Below, one piece after another: positions 17,839 through 25,658 of a stretch of DNA of 64,000 bases (position 1 is the stretch's first letter; each line of letters starts with the position of its first letter). The position numbers were made by a program, and so were the translations under genes. Source of the DNA: CAZGUH01 sp964529005 (GTDB taxonomy: Bacteria; Actinomycetota; Acidimicrobiia; Acidimicrobiales; Ilumatobacteraceae); the NCBI GenBank assembly GCA_964529005.1, contig CAZGUH010000010.1:41120-105119 (forward strand). Direction: 5' to 3'. A model generated the notes under the pieces. It saw nothing but the letters and a program-made list of their open reading frames with translations, had not been told where the DNA came from and ran no database searches.

Positions 17839-17902
17839 GAAAGCAGCGCGTTGTCCTCGGAAGACGAAGCGACACGCGCGCACCGAGCCTCAAGGGGGAA
17901 AG

Positions 17903-19114
17903 ATGACGAGAACCGTCCACGTCCATCGATCGAGAGCACGGAACGGATTGCGCGCCGTCGCCGGCATTGCCATCGCGGCCTCGCTCGTCCTCGCTGCGTG
18001 CGGTGACGACGATGACGACGGGGGCACGAGCACGCCGGCGTCCAACGCACCGACGACGGCCGCGGCGACGACGATCGACGCGCCTGCGAGCACCAGCGGG
18101 TCGGCGAGCACGACCGGGTCGCAAGCGACGACCGGATCGGAGCCCGCCGGTGAGGACGGCTTGCCCGCATCCCTCGCCCCCAAGCCGCTCCCGCAGGAGA
18201 CGACGATCAAGCTCGGCGGCCCGGCGTTCCGCAACGAGGCCGGCTTGCCGCAGTGGCTGGCCGAGGAGATGGGCGAGTTCGAGGCCGAGAACCTCAAGAT
18301 CGAGTTCGTCGAAGCAGCGGCCGCAGACGTCTTGTTCCTGCTCGACCAGGGGGCGATCGACGTCACCGCGTCGGGCTTCACCTCAGGCTTCTTCAACCTG
18401 GTCAACGGCGGCTCGGTCGTGCGTGCCGTGTTCGCCTACGGCGGCGCTCCGGAGAGCTCGAAGCAGGGTCTGTGGGTGCGCAAGGACGCCCTCGGTGACG
18501 ATGGTGTCTTCCAGCCCGAGGACCTGGTCGGCCAGGAAGTGCTCGCCAACACGGGCGCGTCGAGCGCGTCGGCCGCCTTCTTCTACACGGCGATGGGCCT
18601 CGGGCCCGAGGACGTGACGTTGACGACGCTCGGCCTCGCCGACATGGTGCCGGCTCTGTCGAGCGGGGCCGCGAAGTTCGCGCTGCTCAACACGCCGTTC
18701 TGGCTCCAGTTGCTCGACGATCCGTGCTGCGAGTTCATCCCGGGCACTGCGTCGCTCGACTCGCAGGGCATGTACGCGTTCGGCAAGAACCTGCTCGATC
18801 CGAAGAACCAGGACGTCGCCGACGCGTACGTCCGCGCCATGGCGCGCACCGTCGAGAAGTACCTGCGGACCGACTACCACGAGAACGCCGAGATCAACCA
18901 GATCGTCGCCGACATCCTCGGGCTCTCGCTCGACGAGCTGAAGCAGGGGCCGCCCTCGGTGTGGGCCGACGACCTCGTCGACGGCTGGTACGTCAACATG
19001 CAGCCGAACCAGAAGTACTTCATCGACAACGGCTTCGTCGACTACGAGACGCCATTGAGCGACGATCAGCTGCTCGACCTCTCCTTCGTCGAGCGGGCCT
19101 ACGGCGAGTCGTAA
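17903..19114 (+). CDS. ABC transporter substrate-binding lipoprotein (NMT1/SsuA-like)
   Basis: This 403-residue exported lipoprotein has an Arg-rich n-region, a hydrophobic stretch and the lipobox LAAC with Cys33, followed by an acidic run and a Thr/Ser/Ala-rich linker to about residue 85. The rest resembles the periplasmic-binding fold of nitrate/sulfonate/taurine importers: a strand TTIKLGG, then a helix with LPQWLAEEMGEFEAENL. It presumably delivers substrate to the ATPase and permease at 6437-8220. It follows its own strong promoter and an AAGGGGGAAAG ribosome site, and ends at a 14-bp hairpin. Independent expression would allow binding protein to exceed transporter. Confidence 0.88.
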   Translation: MTRTVHVHRSRARNGLRAVAGIAIAASLVLAACGDDDDDGGTSTPASNAPTTAAATTIDAPASTSGSASTTGSQATTGSEPAGEDGLPASLAPKPLPQETTIKLGGPAFRNEAGLPQWLAEEMGEFEAENLKIEFVEAAAADVLFLLDQGAIDVTASGFTSGFFNLVNGGSVVRAVFAYGGAPESSKQGLWVRKDALGDDGVFQPEDLVGQEVLANTGASSASAAFFYTAMGLGPEDVTLTTLGLADMVPALSSGAAKFALLNTPFWLQLLDDPCCEFIPGTASLDSQGMYAFGKNLLDPKNQDVADAYVRAMARTVEKYLRTDYHENAEINQIVADILGLSLDELKQGPPSVWADDLVDGWYVNMQPNQKYFIDNGFVDYETPLSDDQLLDLSFVERAYGES

Positions 19115-19132
19115 GCGTCGCCGACGTTCAGC

Positions 19133-19168
19133 ACGGCGTCCGCAGGGCACGCGTCCTGCGGACGCCGT
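19133..19168. terminator. Perfect 14-bp hairpin after the binding-protein gene
   Basis: Arms 19133-19146 and 19155-19168 are exact reverse complements around an 8-base loop, 18 bases after the stop of the lipoprotein gene. No T tract follows. It would separate this gene from the SDR at 19199. Confidence 0.75.
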
Positions 19169-19198
19169 CGTGTCCGGCATGGTCAGTGGGGGGAATCG

Positions 19199-19960
19199 AT
19201 GAACGGCCAGTTCCTGTCGGGGCGCACCGCGATCGTCACCGGTGGAGCACAGGGGATCGGGCGCGAGTACTGCAAGGCGGTGGCGGCGCGCGGCGCCCAG
19301 GTCGTCGCTGCCGACATCGACGTGGACGCAGCTGCACAGACCGTCGCCGAGATCGAGGCGGCCGGTGGCGCTGCGATCGCGCTCGAACTCGACGTGAGCG
19401 ATGCGCGCAGCGTGGCGGCTTTCACCGAGTCGGCGCTCGCCGCCGCGGGCCCCGCGTCGATCCTGATCAACAACGCCGCGATCTATCGGACGCTCCAGAA
19501 CTTCCCGCTGCTCGAGATCGACATCGGCTACTGGCGCAAGGTGATGTCGGTGAACCTCGACGGCGCGCTGTTGATGACGCAGGCGATCGCGCCGCAGATG
19601 ATCGGCACGGGCTATGGCCGGATCATCAACCAGAGCTCGATCGCCGCATACGGCGGGCGCGGCTCTCCCTACACGATCAGCAAGCTTGCGATCATCGGCC
19701 TCACACAAGGCTTCGCCAACGACCTCGGACCGTACGACATCACCGTCAACGCGATCGCGCCGGGCCCGGTCTTCACCGAGGCCACGATCGTCGCTCCGCC
19801 GCCGGGCGCGATCGACGCGGTGCTCGCCGCGACTCCGATCAACCGTCGCGTCGCGCCCGACGGGCTCAACGGATTGCTGATGTTCTTGCTGAGCGACGGG
19901 GCGTCGTGGATGACGGGCCAGACGTTCCTCGTCGACGGGGGCTACGTCAAGCGCATCTGA
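19199..19960 (+). CDS. SDR family oxidoreductase
   Basis: This 253-residue classical SDR has TGGAQGIG near residue 15, NNAA near 95, Ser in NQSSIAAYG, and catalytic Tyr-x3-Lys in YTISK; the C-terminal VDGGY is typical. The start ATG has GTGGGGGGAA upstream, the strong ribosome site seen elsewhere in the island. It lies behind a terminator-like hairpin, and no copy of the AGTATCCT motif is visible in front of it, so it may depend on read-through. It converges on the ferredoxin gene 24 bases later. Confidence 0.87.
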   Translation: MNGQFLSGRTAIVTGGAQGIGREYCKAVAARGAQVVAADIDVDAAAQTVAEIEAAGGAAIALELDVSDARSVAAFTESALAAAGPASILINNAAIYRTLQNFPLLEIDIGYWRKVMSVNLDGALLMTQAIAPQMIGTGYGRIINQSSIAAYGGRGSPYTISKLAIIGLTQGFANDLGPYDITVNAIAPGPVFTEATIVAPPPGAIDAVLAATPINRRVAPDGLNGLLMFLLSDGASWMTGQTFLVDGGYVKRI

Positions 19961-19984
19961 GCGCGATGGACGCTCCGATGGACG

Positions 19985-20182
19985 TCAGTCGTCGATGATC
20001 TCGATGACGCGCTCGGGGCACCCGGCCGCCGCACGGCGTGCCGCAGCGTGCCGCTCGTCGGGCACCTCGTACTCACCGTCGAGCGCGGTGTAGCCGTCGG
20101 CGTCGAGCAGGAACAGCTCGGGGGCCTGCAGGCTGCACAGCGTGTGGCCCGTGCAGTCCGCTCTGGTGACGCGGATCCTCAT
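19985..20182 (-). CDS. Small ferredoxin (3Fe-4S type, P450 partner)
   Basis: This 65-residue acidic ferredoxin has the ligand pattern CTGHTLC at the N-terminus and a late Cys-Pro in AAAGCPERV. His replaces the second cluster Cys, as in the 3Fe-4S ferredoxins encoded next to actinobacterial cytochromes P450. It would pass electrons to the P450 whose stop it overlaps by four bases. No ferredoxin reductase is seen nearby, so reduction must come from elsewhere in the genome. Confidence 0.87.
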   Translation of the reverse strand: MRIRVTRADCTGHTLCSLQAPELFLLDADGYTALDGEYEVPDERHAAARRAAAGCPERVIEIIDD

Positions 20183-21438
20183 GACCGTCGACCTCCGTCG
20201 GTTGCCGGCTTCGTCCGGCGGCTGGGCGTGAACGTGACCGGCAGCGAGATCCAGCCGTCGATCGTCGACGACGGCCCGAAGCGCACCATCGCCGACTCGT
20301 CGACGGCGAAGTCCGGCGTCCGCCGCAGCACCTGCTCGAGCATCAGCCGCACGATCGTGCGTGCGACGTACGACCCGACGCAGCGGTGGATGCCGATCCC
20401 GAACGTCGCGTGACGATTGGGGAAGCGGTCGAGGCGGATCTCGTCCGGGTCGTCGAACTCGCTGTCGTCATGGTTGGCGGACAGCACCGAGATCGCCACA
20501 CGCTCGCGTGGACGCTGGTGGAAACCGCCCATCGCGCCGTCCTTGGCGATCGTACGAGCGACCACGGGCACCGGCGGGTACACGCGGAGGAACTCCTCGA
20601 GCGCCGCGGGCAGGCGGCCGTCCAGGTCGTCGAGCAGCCACCTGCGCTGATCGGGGTGGCGGTGCAGGTGGAGGACGCTGTTGGCGAACAGAGCCGTCGA
20701 TGACGACACGCCGCCGCTGATGACCGTCGAGAGCAGAGCGGCAGCGTCGTCGAGCGTGATCAGGTCGTCGCCGACGCGCGCGGTGGCGACCGCGCTGAGC
20801 ATGTCGTCGCGGGGATCGGCGCGCCGCGCCGCGAGGGCGTCGACCAGTTGCTCGCGTTGCCACGTGAGGTCGAGCATCGCCTGCTCGAACGCCGCCGAGC
20901 CGCGCGGCGAATACTGGATCGCGTGGTGCGGCTGCGCCCATCGATCCCAGTCGTCGACCTCGATGCCGATCAGCTCCAGCGTGGCGATCGCCGGCAAGGG
21001 GTTGCCGAGCACCGGGATCAAGTCGCAATGGCCCGTTTCGACGACCGCGTCGAGCAGGTCGGTCGCATGCGCCGCGAGGCGGTCGCGGGCCTCCTCGACG
21101 CGCGTCGGTGAGAGCCACGGGTTGAGGATCCTGCGATAGTCGGCCCACTGCGGCGGGTCGAGGTGCAGCGGCAGGAGCGTTGCGGTCTGGAGGTCAGGGA
21201 TCGCGAGGCCGCCGTGCCATGCGCCCTGCTCGTCCTTGTAGCGCGCCGACGAGAACGTCTCGTGGTCGCGCAGCGCGTTCCAGACCGCGTCGTACGAAGA
21301 GAGCACCCAATACCCACCGTGGTTCTCGCTCCATCCGACGGGACAGCGTGCGCGCAGGTCGCCGTAGATCTCGCGCGCGTGTTGCTGGTACTCGGTCGTC
21401 GTGTGATCGAAGTCGAGGAGCGGTCGATCGTCGTGCAT
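20179..21438 (-). CDS. Cytochrome P450
   Basis: This 419-residue class I bacterial P450 is a soluble haem monooxygenase. The haem-ligand segment is FGIGIHRCVGSYVAR, ExxR lies in EEFLRVYPP, and the I-helix reads ISGGVSSSTA, where the usual A/G-G-x-D/E-T acidic residue is missing (Ser at that place). That may affect proton delivery or indicate an unusual reaction. ATG 21438 has GGGGGAAG upstream. It is cotranscribed with the ferredoxin and diverges from the aldo/keto reductase at 21592 across a gap with one motif copy. Confidence 0.9.
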   Translation of the reverse strand: MHDDRPLLDFDHTTTEYQQHAREIYGDLRARCPVGWSENHGGYWVLSSYDAVWNALRDHETFSSARYKDEQGAWHGGLAIPDLQTATLLPLHLDPPQWADYRRILNPWLSPTRVEEARDRLAAHATDLLDAVVETGHCDLIPVLGNPLPAIATLELIGIEVDDWDRWAQPHHAIQYSPRGSAAFEQAMLDLTWQREQLVDALAARRADPRDDMLSAVATARVGDDLITLDDAAALLSTVISGGVSSSTALFANSVLHLHRHPDQRRWLLDDLDGRLPAALEEFLRVYPPVPVVARTIAKDGAMGGFHQRPRERVAISVLSANHDDSEFDDPDEIRLDRFPNRHATFGIGIHRCVGSYVARTIVRLMLEQVLRRTPDFAVDESAMVRFGPSSTIDGWISLPVTFTPSRRTKPATDGGRRS

Positions 21439-21501
21439 GGTGCTTCCCCCTCGGCGGCTCGACCCCATGCGCGAGCCACGCCATCGCGTCAATCACGAAA
21501 G

Positions 21502-21509
21502 ATGATACT
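21502..21509 (-). promoter_or_regulatory. AGTATCCT-like motif between divergent P450 and aldo/keto reductase genes
   Basis: On the minus strand the site reads AGTATCAT, one mismatch from the motif, followed by CTTTCG. It is central in the 153-base divergent gap. The TATCAT core is also close to a -10 box for the P450, but no matching TTGAC box lies at 16-18 bases. A minus-strand TTGACG at 21487-21492 is on the wrong side of it. Confidence 0.5.
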
Positions 21510-21591
21510 CTATGTCCATTCGGCGGCGGAGAGAAAGCCGCATCTTCCGATGTTTGGGGTCTGCTCAGTGCACTGTTTGCGGGGAGGGTCG

Positions 21592-22524
21592 ATGTCGAAC
21601 GTGTTCGGATCGAGCGGTGTCCGGGTCAACGGCCTCGGCTTCGGCGCGATGGAGCTCCGCGGCGAGCGGCACCGGCTGCCGCGGCCGATCGACGAGGCCG
21701 ACGCGGGGCGCTTGCTGAACACGGCCCTCGATCTCGGGATCGACCTGATCGACACGGCGATCGACTACGGCGCGAGCGAGAGGTTGATCGGCGAGCACAT
21801 CGCCCACCGCCGCGACGAGTACTTCCTGGCGTCCAAGTGCGGGTGCCCGTTGAACGCGGACGAGATGGTCGACGCCCCGCGTGACCGCTCGCTGCCACAC
21901 GACTACAGCCGCGCGAACATCGTCGCCGGAGTCGAGCGCAGCTTGCGGCTGCTGCGCACCGACCACCTCGATCTCATCCAGGTTCACGTCAGCCCCTCGC
22001 GCGCCGAGCTCGAGGAGCACGGCGTGCCGGAGACGCTCGCCGAGCTGAGAGCGAGTGGAAAGGTTCGCCTCGTGGGGATCTCGAGCGAGCTGCCGCACGC
22101 GCCCGATCATCTCGACATGGGCATCTTCGATGCCTTCCAGTTTCCTTACAGCGCGTTGAACCGTCGCCACGAAGGCGTGATCCGGCGCGCGGCCGCGCAG
22201 GGAGCGGGCGTGATCGTTCGCGGCGGAGTCGCCCAGGGCATGGTCGGCCACGGCCGCGCCTCGGCAGCGCTGTGGGAGCAGTGGGACCGCGCCCGCCTCG
22301 ACGAGCTGTTCGACGGCGCGTCACGGATGGAGGTGATGCTGCGCTTCACGCTCAGCGATCCCGACATCCACACGACCATCGTCGGCACCGCCAGCGTTGC
22401 CCACCTGCGCGAGAACGTCGCAGCGGCCGAGAAGGGCCCGCTCTCCGCGGACGTGTTGCAGGAGATGCGTGCGCGTCTCGAAGCCGTCGCAGCAGACCAG
22501 GAACGAGAGGACAGCAGACCATGA
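21592..22524 (+). CDS. Aldo/keto reductase
   Basis: This 310-residue TIM-barrel NADPH-dependent aldo/keto reductase has catalytic residues visible as DTAIDYGASE (Asp, Tyr), FLASKCG (Lys) and LIQVHVSP (His). The C-terminal TTIVGTASVAHL matches the cofactor-binding region. ATG 21592 follows GGGGAGGG. The stop overlaps the next gene by four bases. A second family member is at 24598, and the two look only distantly related. Confidence 0.88.
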   Translation: MSNVFGSSGVRVNGLGFGAMELRGERHRLPRPIDEADAGRLLNTALDLGIDLIDTAIDYGASERLIGEHIAHRRDEYFLASKCGCPLNADEMVDAPRDRSLPHDYSRANIVAGVERSLRLLRTDHLDLIQVHVSPSRAELEEHGVPETLAELRASGKVRLVGISSELPHAPDHLDMGIFDAFQFPYSALNRRHEGVIRRAAAQGAGVIVRGGVAQGMVGHGRASAALWEQWDRARLDELFDGASRMEVMLRFTLSDPDIHTTIVGTASVAHLRENVAAAEKGPLSADVLQEMRARLEAVAADQEREDSRP

Positions 22525-23660
22525 CGAGCAGACTGACGGAGGGCATCGCCTTGCCCGAGCGGCGGGTTCCCCAGCGGGGGAGCGTGCGCGGCCTGCCCGC
22601 CGACACGATCGTGGTGTCTGCCGACAGCCACTGGTCGATCCGCGAGGACATCTGGTACGAGGCGTTCCCGGCATCGATGAAGGACAAGGCGCCGCGCGTG
22701 TGGGAGCGCGACGGCGTGTGGCACATCGGCGTCGACGGTCGATCGTTCTTCTCCGACCACACGCACGCCGCCCTGCGGATGTTCGAGCGCGTCGAGGGAT
22801 GCACGCGCCTGGAGGCGCGCATGCGCGACCTCTCGACGGAGGGCATCGACAAGGAGATCGTGTTCGGCAACGGCGTCCTCGTGTTCCTCAACGCCTCGGC
22901 CACAGAGCCGCCGATCCGTGAGCTCGTCTGGCGTGTGTACAACGAGCATCTCGCGCACCTCGGTCGGAGCGCGCCGGGCCGCTTCTACGGCATGCCGTCG
23001 CCGGTCTACTGGGACCCGTCGAAGGCCGCGGCATCGATCGAGCACATCGTCGCGCTCGGCTTTCGTTCGGTCGTGTTGCCGCAGAACCCCGGGGTCGATC
23101 CGGAAGGACGCGAGCTGCGCTACCACCACACCGCGATGGAGCCGCTCTGGCGCGCGATCGCGGAGGCAGACCTGACGGTCTGCTTCCACATCGGCGAGGG
23201 ATCGTTCGGTGGCCCTGGCGGACGGGCCGCGTCAGCGCTGATCAACTTCGGCCCGCTGCGCCGCCCGTTCGCGGAAGTGGTCTTCGGCGGTGTGCTCGAT
23301 CGGCATCCGAACCTGCGGATCGTTTTCGTGGAGGCCGGGATCAGCTGGGTGCCGCCGATGCTCCAGGACGCCGAGATGATCGTCGACTGCCATCGCGAGA
23401 TCATGGACCCGGTGCTCGAGCTGCGGCCGACGGACTACTGGCATCGCAACTGCTACGCGACGTTCATCAGCGACCCCGTGGGTCTCGGTCTCCTCGACCT
23501 CATCGGCGCGGACCGCGTCATGTGGGGCCACGACTATCCCCATTCGGAGAGCGCGCTCGGTTACTCGTGGAGCATGATGCAACAGATCGTCGACGCGACC
23601 TCGCCCGAGACCGCCGCTGCGATCCTGGGTGGCACCGCGCTGTCCGTGTTCTCGCTCTGA
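22521..23660 (+). CDS. Amidohydrolase family protein (Amidohydro_2)
   Basis: This 379-residue TIM-barrel metal hydrolase or decarboxylase has the N-terminal motif VVSADSHWSI (in place of DxHxH), a metal His in CFHIGEGS, then FVEAGISWVPPML, and the late WGHDYPHSES with the catalytic Asp. That layout is typical of amidohydrolase-2 proteins in actinobacterial catabolic clusters. It is coupled to the aldo/keto reductase by a four-base overlap. Its stop is 11 bases from the convergent LLM gene. Confidence 0.86.
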   Translation: MTSRLTEGIALPERRVPQRGSVRGLPADTIVVSADSHWSIREDIWYEAFPASMKDKAPRVWERDGVWHIGVDGRSFFSDHTHAALRMFERVEGCTRLEARMRDLSTEGIDKEIVFGNGVLVFLNASATEPPIRELVWRVYNEHLAHLGRSAPGRFYGMPSPVYWDPSKAAASIEHIVALGFRSVVLPQNPGVDPEGRELRYHHTAMEPLWRAIAEADLTVCFHIGEGSFGGPGGRAASALINFGPLRRPFAEVVFGGVLDRHPNLRIVFVEAGISWVPPMLQDAEMIVDCHREIMDPVLELRPTDYWHRNCYATFISDPVGLGLLDLIGADRVMWGHDYPHSESALGYSWSMMQQIVDATSPETAAAILGGTALSVFSL

Positions 23661-23671
23661 AGGGCGTCGGG

Positions 23672-24601
23672 TCAGGCGACCAGCCGCGCGACGGCGCGCC
23701 ACTGCTCGATAGGCATCTCGCCGGCTGGCGGATGCCCTTCCTCGCGCGTCCACATCGGCGCCACCGGCTGCGTGGACAGCGCGTTCAGGCACACGTGGTC
23801 GGCGCCGGCATCGAGGTGCTCGTCGACGCGGGCACGCACCGCATCGACGTCGCCCCATGCGACCATCGCGTCGACGAGCCGGTCGCTGCCGCCGCCGCTG
23901 AGATCGTCGTCGCCGAAACCGAGCCGGCGCCAGTTGCGGATGTAGTTCGGCAGCGCGAGGTAGGGGGCGAGGTGCTCGCGTGCGGCGCGCCGCGCGACGT
24001 CGGGATCGCGCTCGACCAGCACCGCCTGCTCCGGGGCCAGCACCGCGGCCGGTCCGAGCGCGGCGCGGGCGAGCGCGGTGTGCGCGGGCGTCACGAGGTA
24101 CGGATGCGCCCCAGCGGCGCGCTCGGCCGCGAGCTCGAGCATGCGCGGTCCGAGCGCAGCGAGCACGCGACGCTCTCGGGGCAGCGGCGGCGCGGCGGTG
24201 TCGAGCTGATCGAGATACGTGGTGATCACCGCCATCGGCCGGCTGTAGCGAACTCCCGCCAGCCGTTCGATTACGGGCGCATGGCTCACACCCAAGCCGA
24301 CGAGGAGCCGATCACCGTAGGTGGCGACCAGCCGGGCGCATGCCTGCGCGATCGCGCCGGCGTCGTGCATCCACACGTTGAGCACCCCGGTGCAGACCGT
24401 CATCGTCGTCGTCGCCCCCAACACGTTCTCGACGGCGTCGACGACGTCGCCACCCGAGTCGGGCATCCATACAGCGCCGTAGCCGAGGGACTCCAGCTCG
24501 CGCGCGGCGGAGGCGGCGGCATCGCGCGGCCCCCACCGCAACGTCCGGCTCCACACACCGATGCGGCCGAGCGCCGGAGCGGCGGACGCACCCGCGCTCA
24601 T
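23672..24601 (-). CDS. LLM class F420/FMN-dependent oxidoreductase
   Basis: This 309-residue luciferase-like TIM-barrel protein resembles the actinobacterial F420-dependent subgroup: IGVWSRTLRWGP at the start, LESLGYGAVWMPD near 45, then LLVGLGVSHAP. It would carry out a hydride-transfer reaction. F420 use is inferred from family layout and from cofE at 61537. The start overlaps the stop of the aldo/keto reductase by four bases, and it ends the three-gene minus-strand unit 27290-23672. Confidence 0.85.
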   Translation of the reverse strand: MSAGASAAPALGRIGVWSRTLRWGPRDAAASAARELESLGYGAVWMPDSGGDVVDAVENVLGATTTMTVCTGVLNVWMHDAGAIAQACARLVATYGDRLLVGLGVSHAPVIERLAGVRYSRPMAVITTYLDQLDTAAPPLPRERRVLAALGPRMLELAAERAAGAHPYLVTPAHTALARAALGPAAVLAPEQAVLVERDPDVARRAAREHLAPYLALPNYIRNWRRLGFGDDDLSGGGSDRLVDAMVAWGDVDAVRARVDEHLDAGADHVCLNALSTQPVAPMWTREEGHPPAGEMPIEQWRAVARLVA

Positions 24602-25623
24602 CGCGTCGCGGCGGCCGCGGCGACCGGCGTGTTGGGCGGCGCGTAGCCGACGTCGGCGAGGCTGAAGTTCATCGACGGCGCGACGATCTCGTCGATGCGC
24701 GCCATCACCTCGGGCGGAAGCGAGACGTCGACGGCGGCGAGCTGGTCGGTGAGGTGTTGGACGGTGCGGGGGCCGATGATCACCGACGTCACCAGCGGGT
24801 TGGCCGCAGCCCACGCGAGGGCGAGGCACACCAGCGACATGCCGAGCTCGTCGGCCAGGCTGGCGAGCGCATCCGTCGCGGCGAGCTTGCGCTGGTTGTG
24901 CGGCAACGACAGGTCGTAGCGCTGTGGCAGGCGGCCGGCGCGTGTGCTCGCCGGCGTGCCGGCGCCGCTTCGCCACGCTCCGGTGAGCCACCCACCCGCC
25001 AGCGGGCTCCACACGATCACCCCGATGCCGTGGCGCGCGCACGTCGGCAGGACGTCGAGCTCGATGCCGCGGGCGAGCAGCGAGTAGGACGACTGCTCCG
25101 ACGCGAAGCGTTGCAGCCGCCAACGCTCCGACGCCCACTGAGCCTCGACGATCTGCGAGGGTTGGAAGCACGACGTGCCGATGTAGCGCACCTTTCCCGC
25201 GGTGACGAGATCGGTGAGCGCGCCGAGCGTCTCCTCGATCGAGCATCGGGGGTCGGGCCGGTGGGCTTGGTAGAGGTCGATGTGGTCGACGCCCAGACGG
25301 CGCAGGCTGTCCTCGCAGGCGCGCATGATCCAGCGGCGTGAGTTGCCGCCGTCGTTGGGCCCGGGTCCCATCGGGTGATGGAACTTCGTGGCCAGCAGGA
25401 CGTCGTCGCGGCGATCGCGGATAGCGCGCCCGACGATCTCTTCCGACTCGCCTCCGGAGTACGTGTCGGCCGTGTCGATCAGGTTGATGCCGGCGTCGAG
25501 CGCGATGTCGATGATCCGCTTGCACTCGGCCGGGTCGGTGTTGCCGATGCGGCCCAGCATCATCGCCCCGAAGCTGAACGCGCTGACCTGCACCCCCGTG
25601 CGTCCCAACGTTCGATACTGCAT
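24598..25623 (-). CDS. Aldo/keto reductase
   Basis: This 341-residue aldo/keto reductase of the YajO/Tas-like bacterial group has the tetrad DTADTYSGGESEE (Asp, Tyr), LLATKFHHP (Lys) and DLYQAHRPD (His), plus VTSVIIGPRTVQHL near the cofactor site. The start ATG has a GGGGGG-rich ribosome site. It lies between the acyl-CoA ligase (35 bases upstream) and the LLM gene (overlapping), suggesting sequential redox steps on a CoA-activated or derived compound. Confidence 0.88.
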   Translation of the reverse strand: MQYRTLGRTGVQVSAFSFGAMMLGRIGNTDPAECKRIIDIALDAGINLIDTADTYSGGESEEIVGRAIRDRRDDVLLATKFHHPMGPGPNDGGNSRRWIMRACEDSLRRLGVDHIDLYQAHRPDPRCSIEETLGALTDLVTAGKVRYIGTSCFQPSQIVEAQWASERWRLQRFASEQSSYSLLARGIELDVLPTCARHGIGVIVWSPLAGGWLTGAWRSGAGTPASTRAGRLPQRYDLSLPHNQRKLAATDALASLADELGMSLVCLALAWAAANPLVTSVIIGPRTVQHLTDQLAAVDVSLPPEVMARIDEIVAPSMNFSLADVGYAPPNTPVAAAAATR

Positions 25624-25658
25624 GAGCCCCCCGATGTGTGTCGTATGTCGAGCGCGGG

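Noticed and set aside
21487..21492. Minus-strand TTGACG as -35 of the P450 promoter
   Set aside because: No acceptable -10 box lies 16-18 bases downstream on that strand, and the island motif lies on the other side of it.
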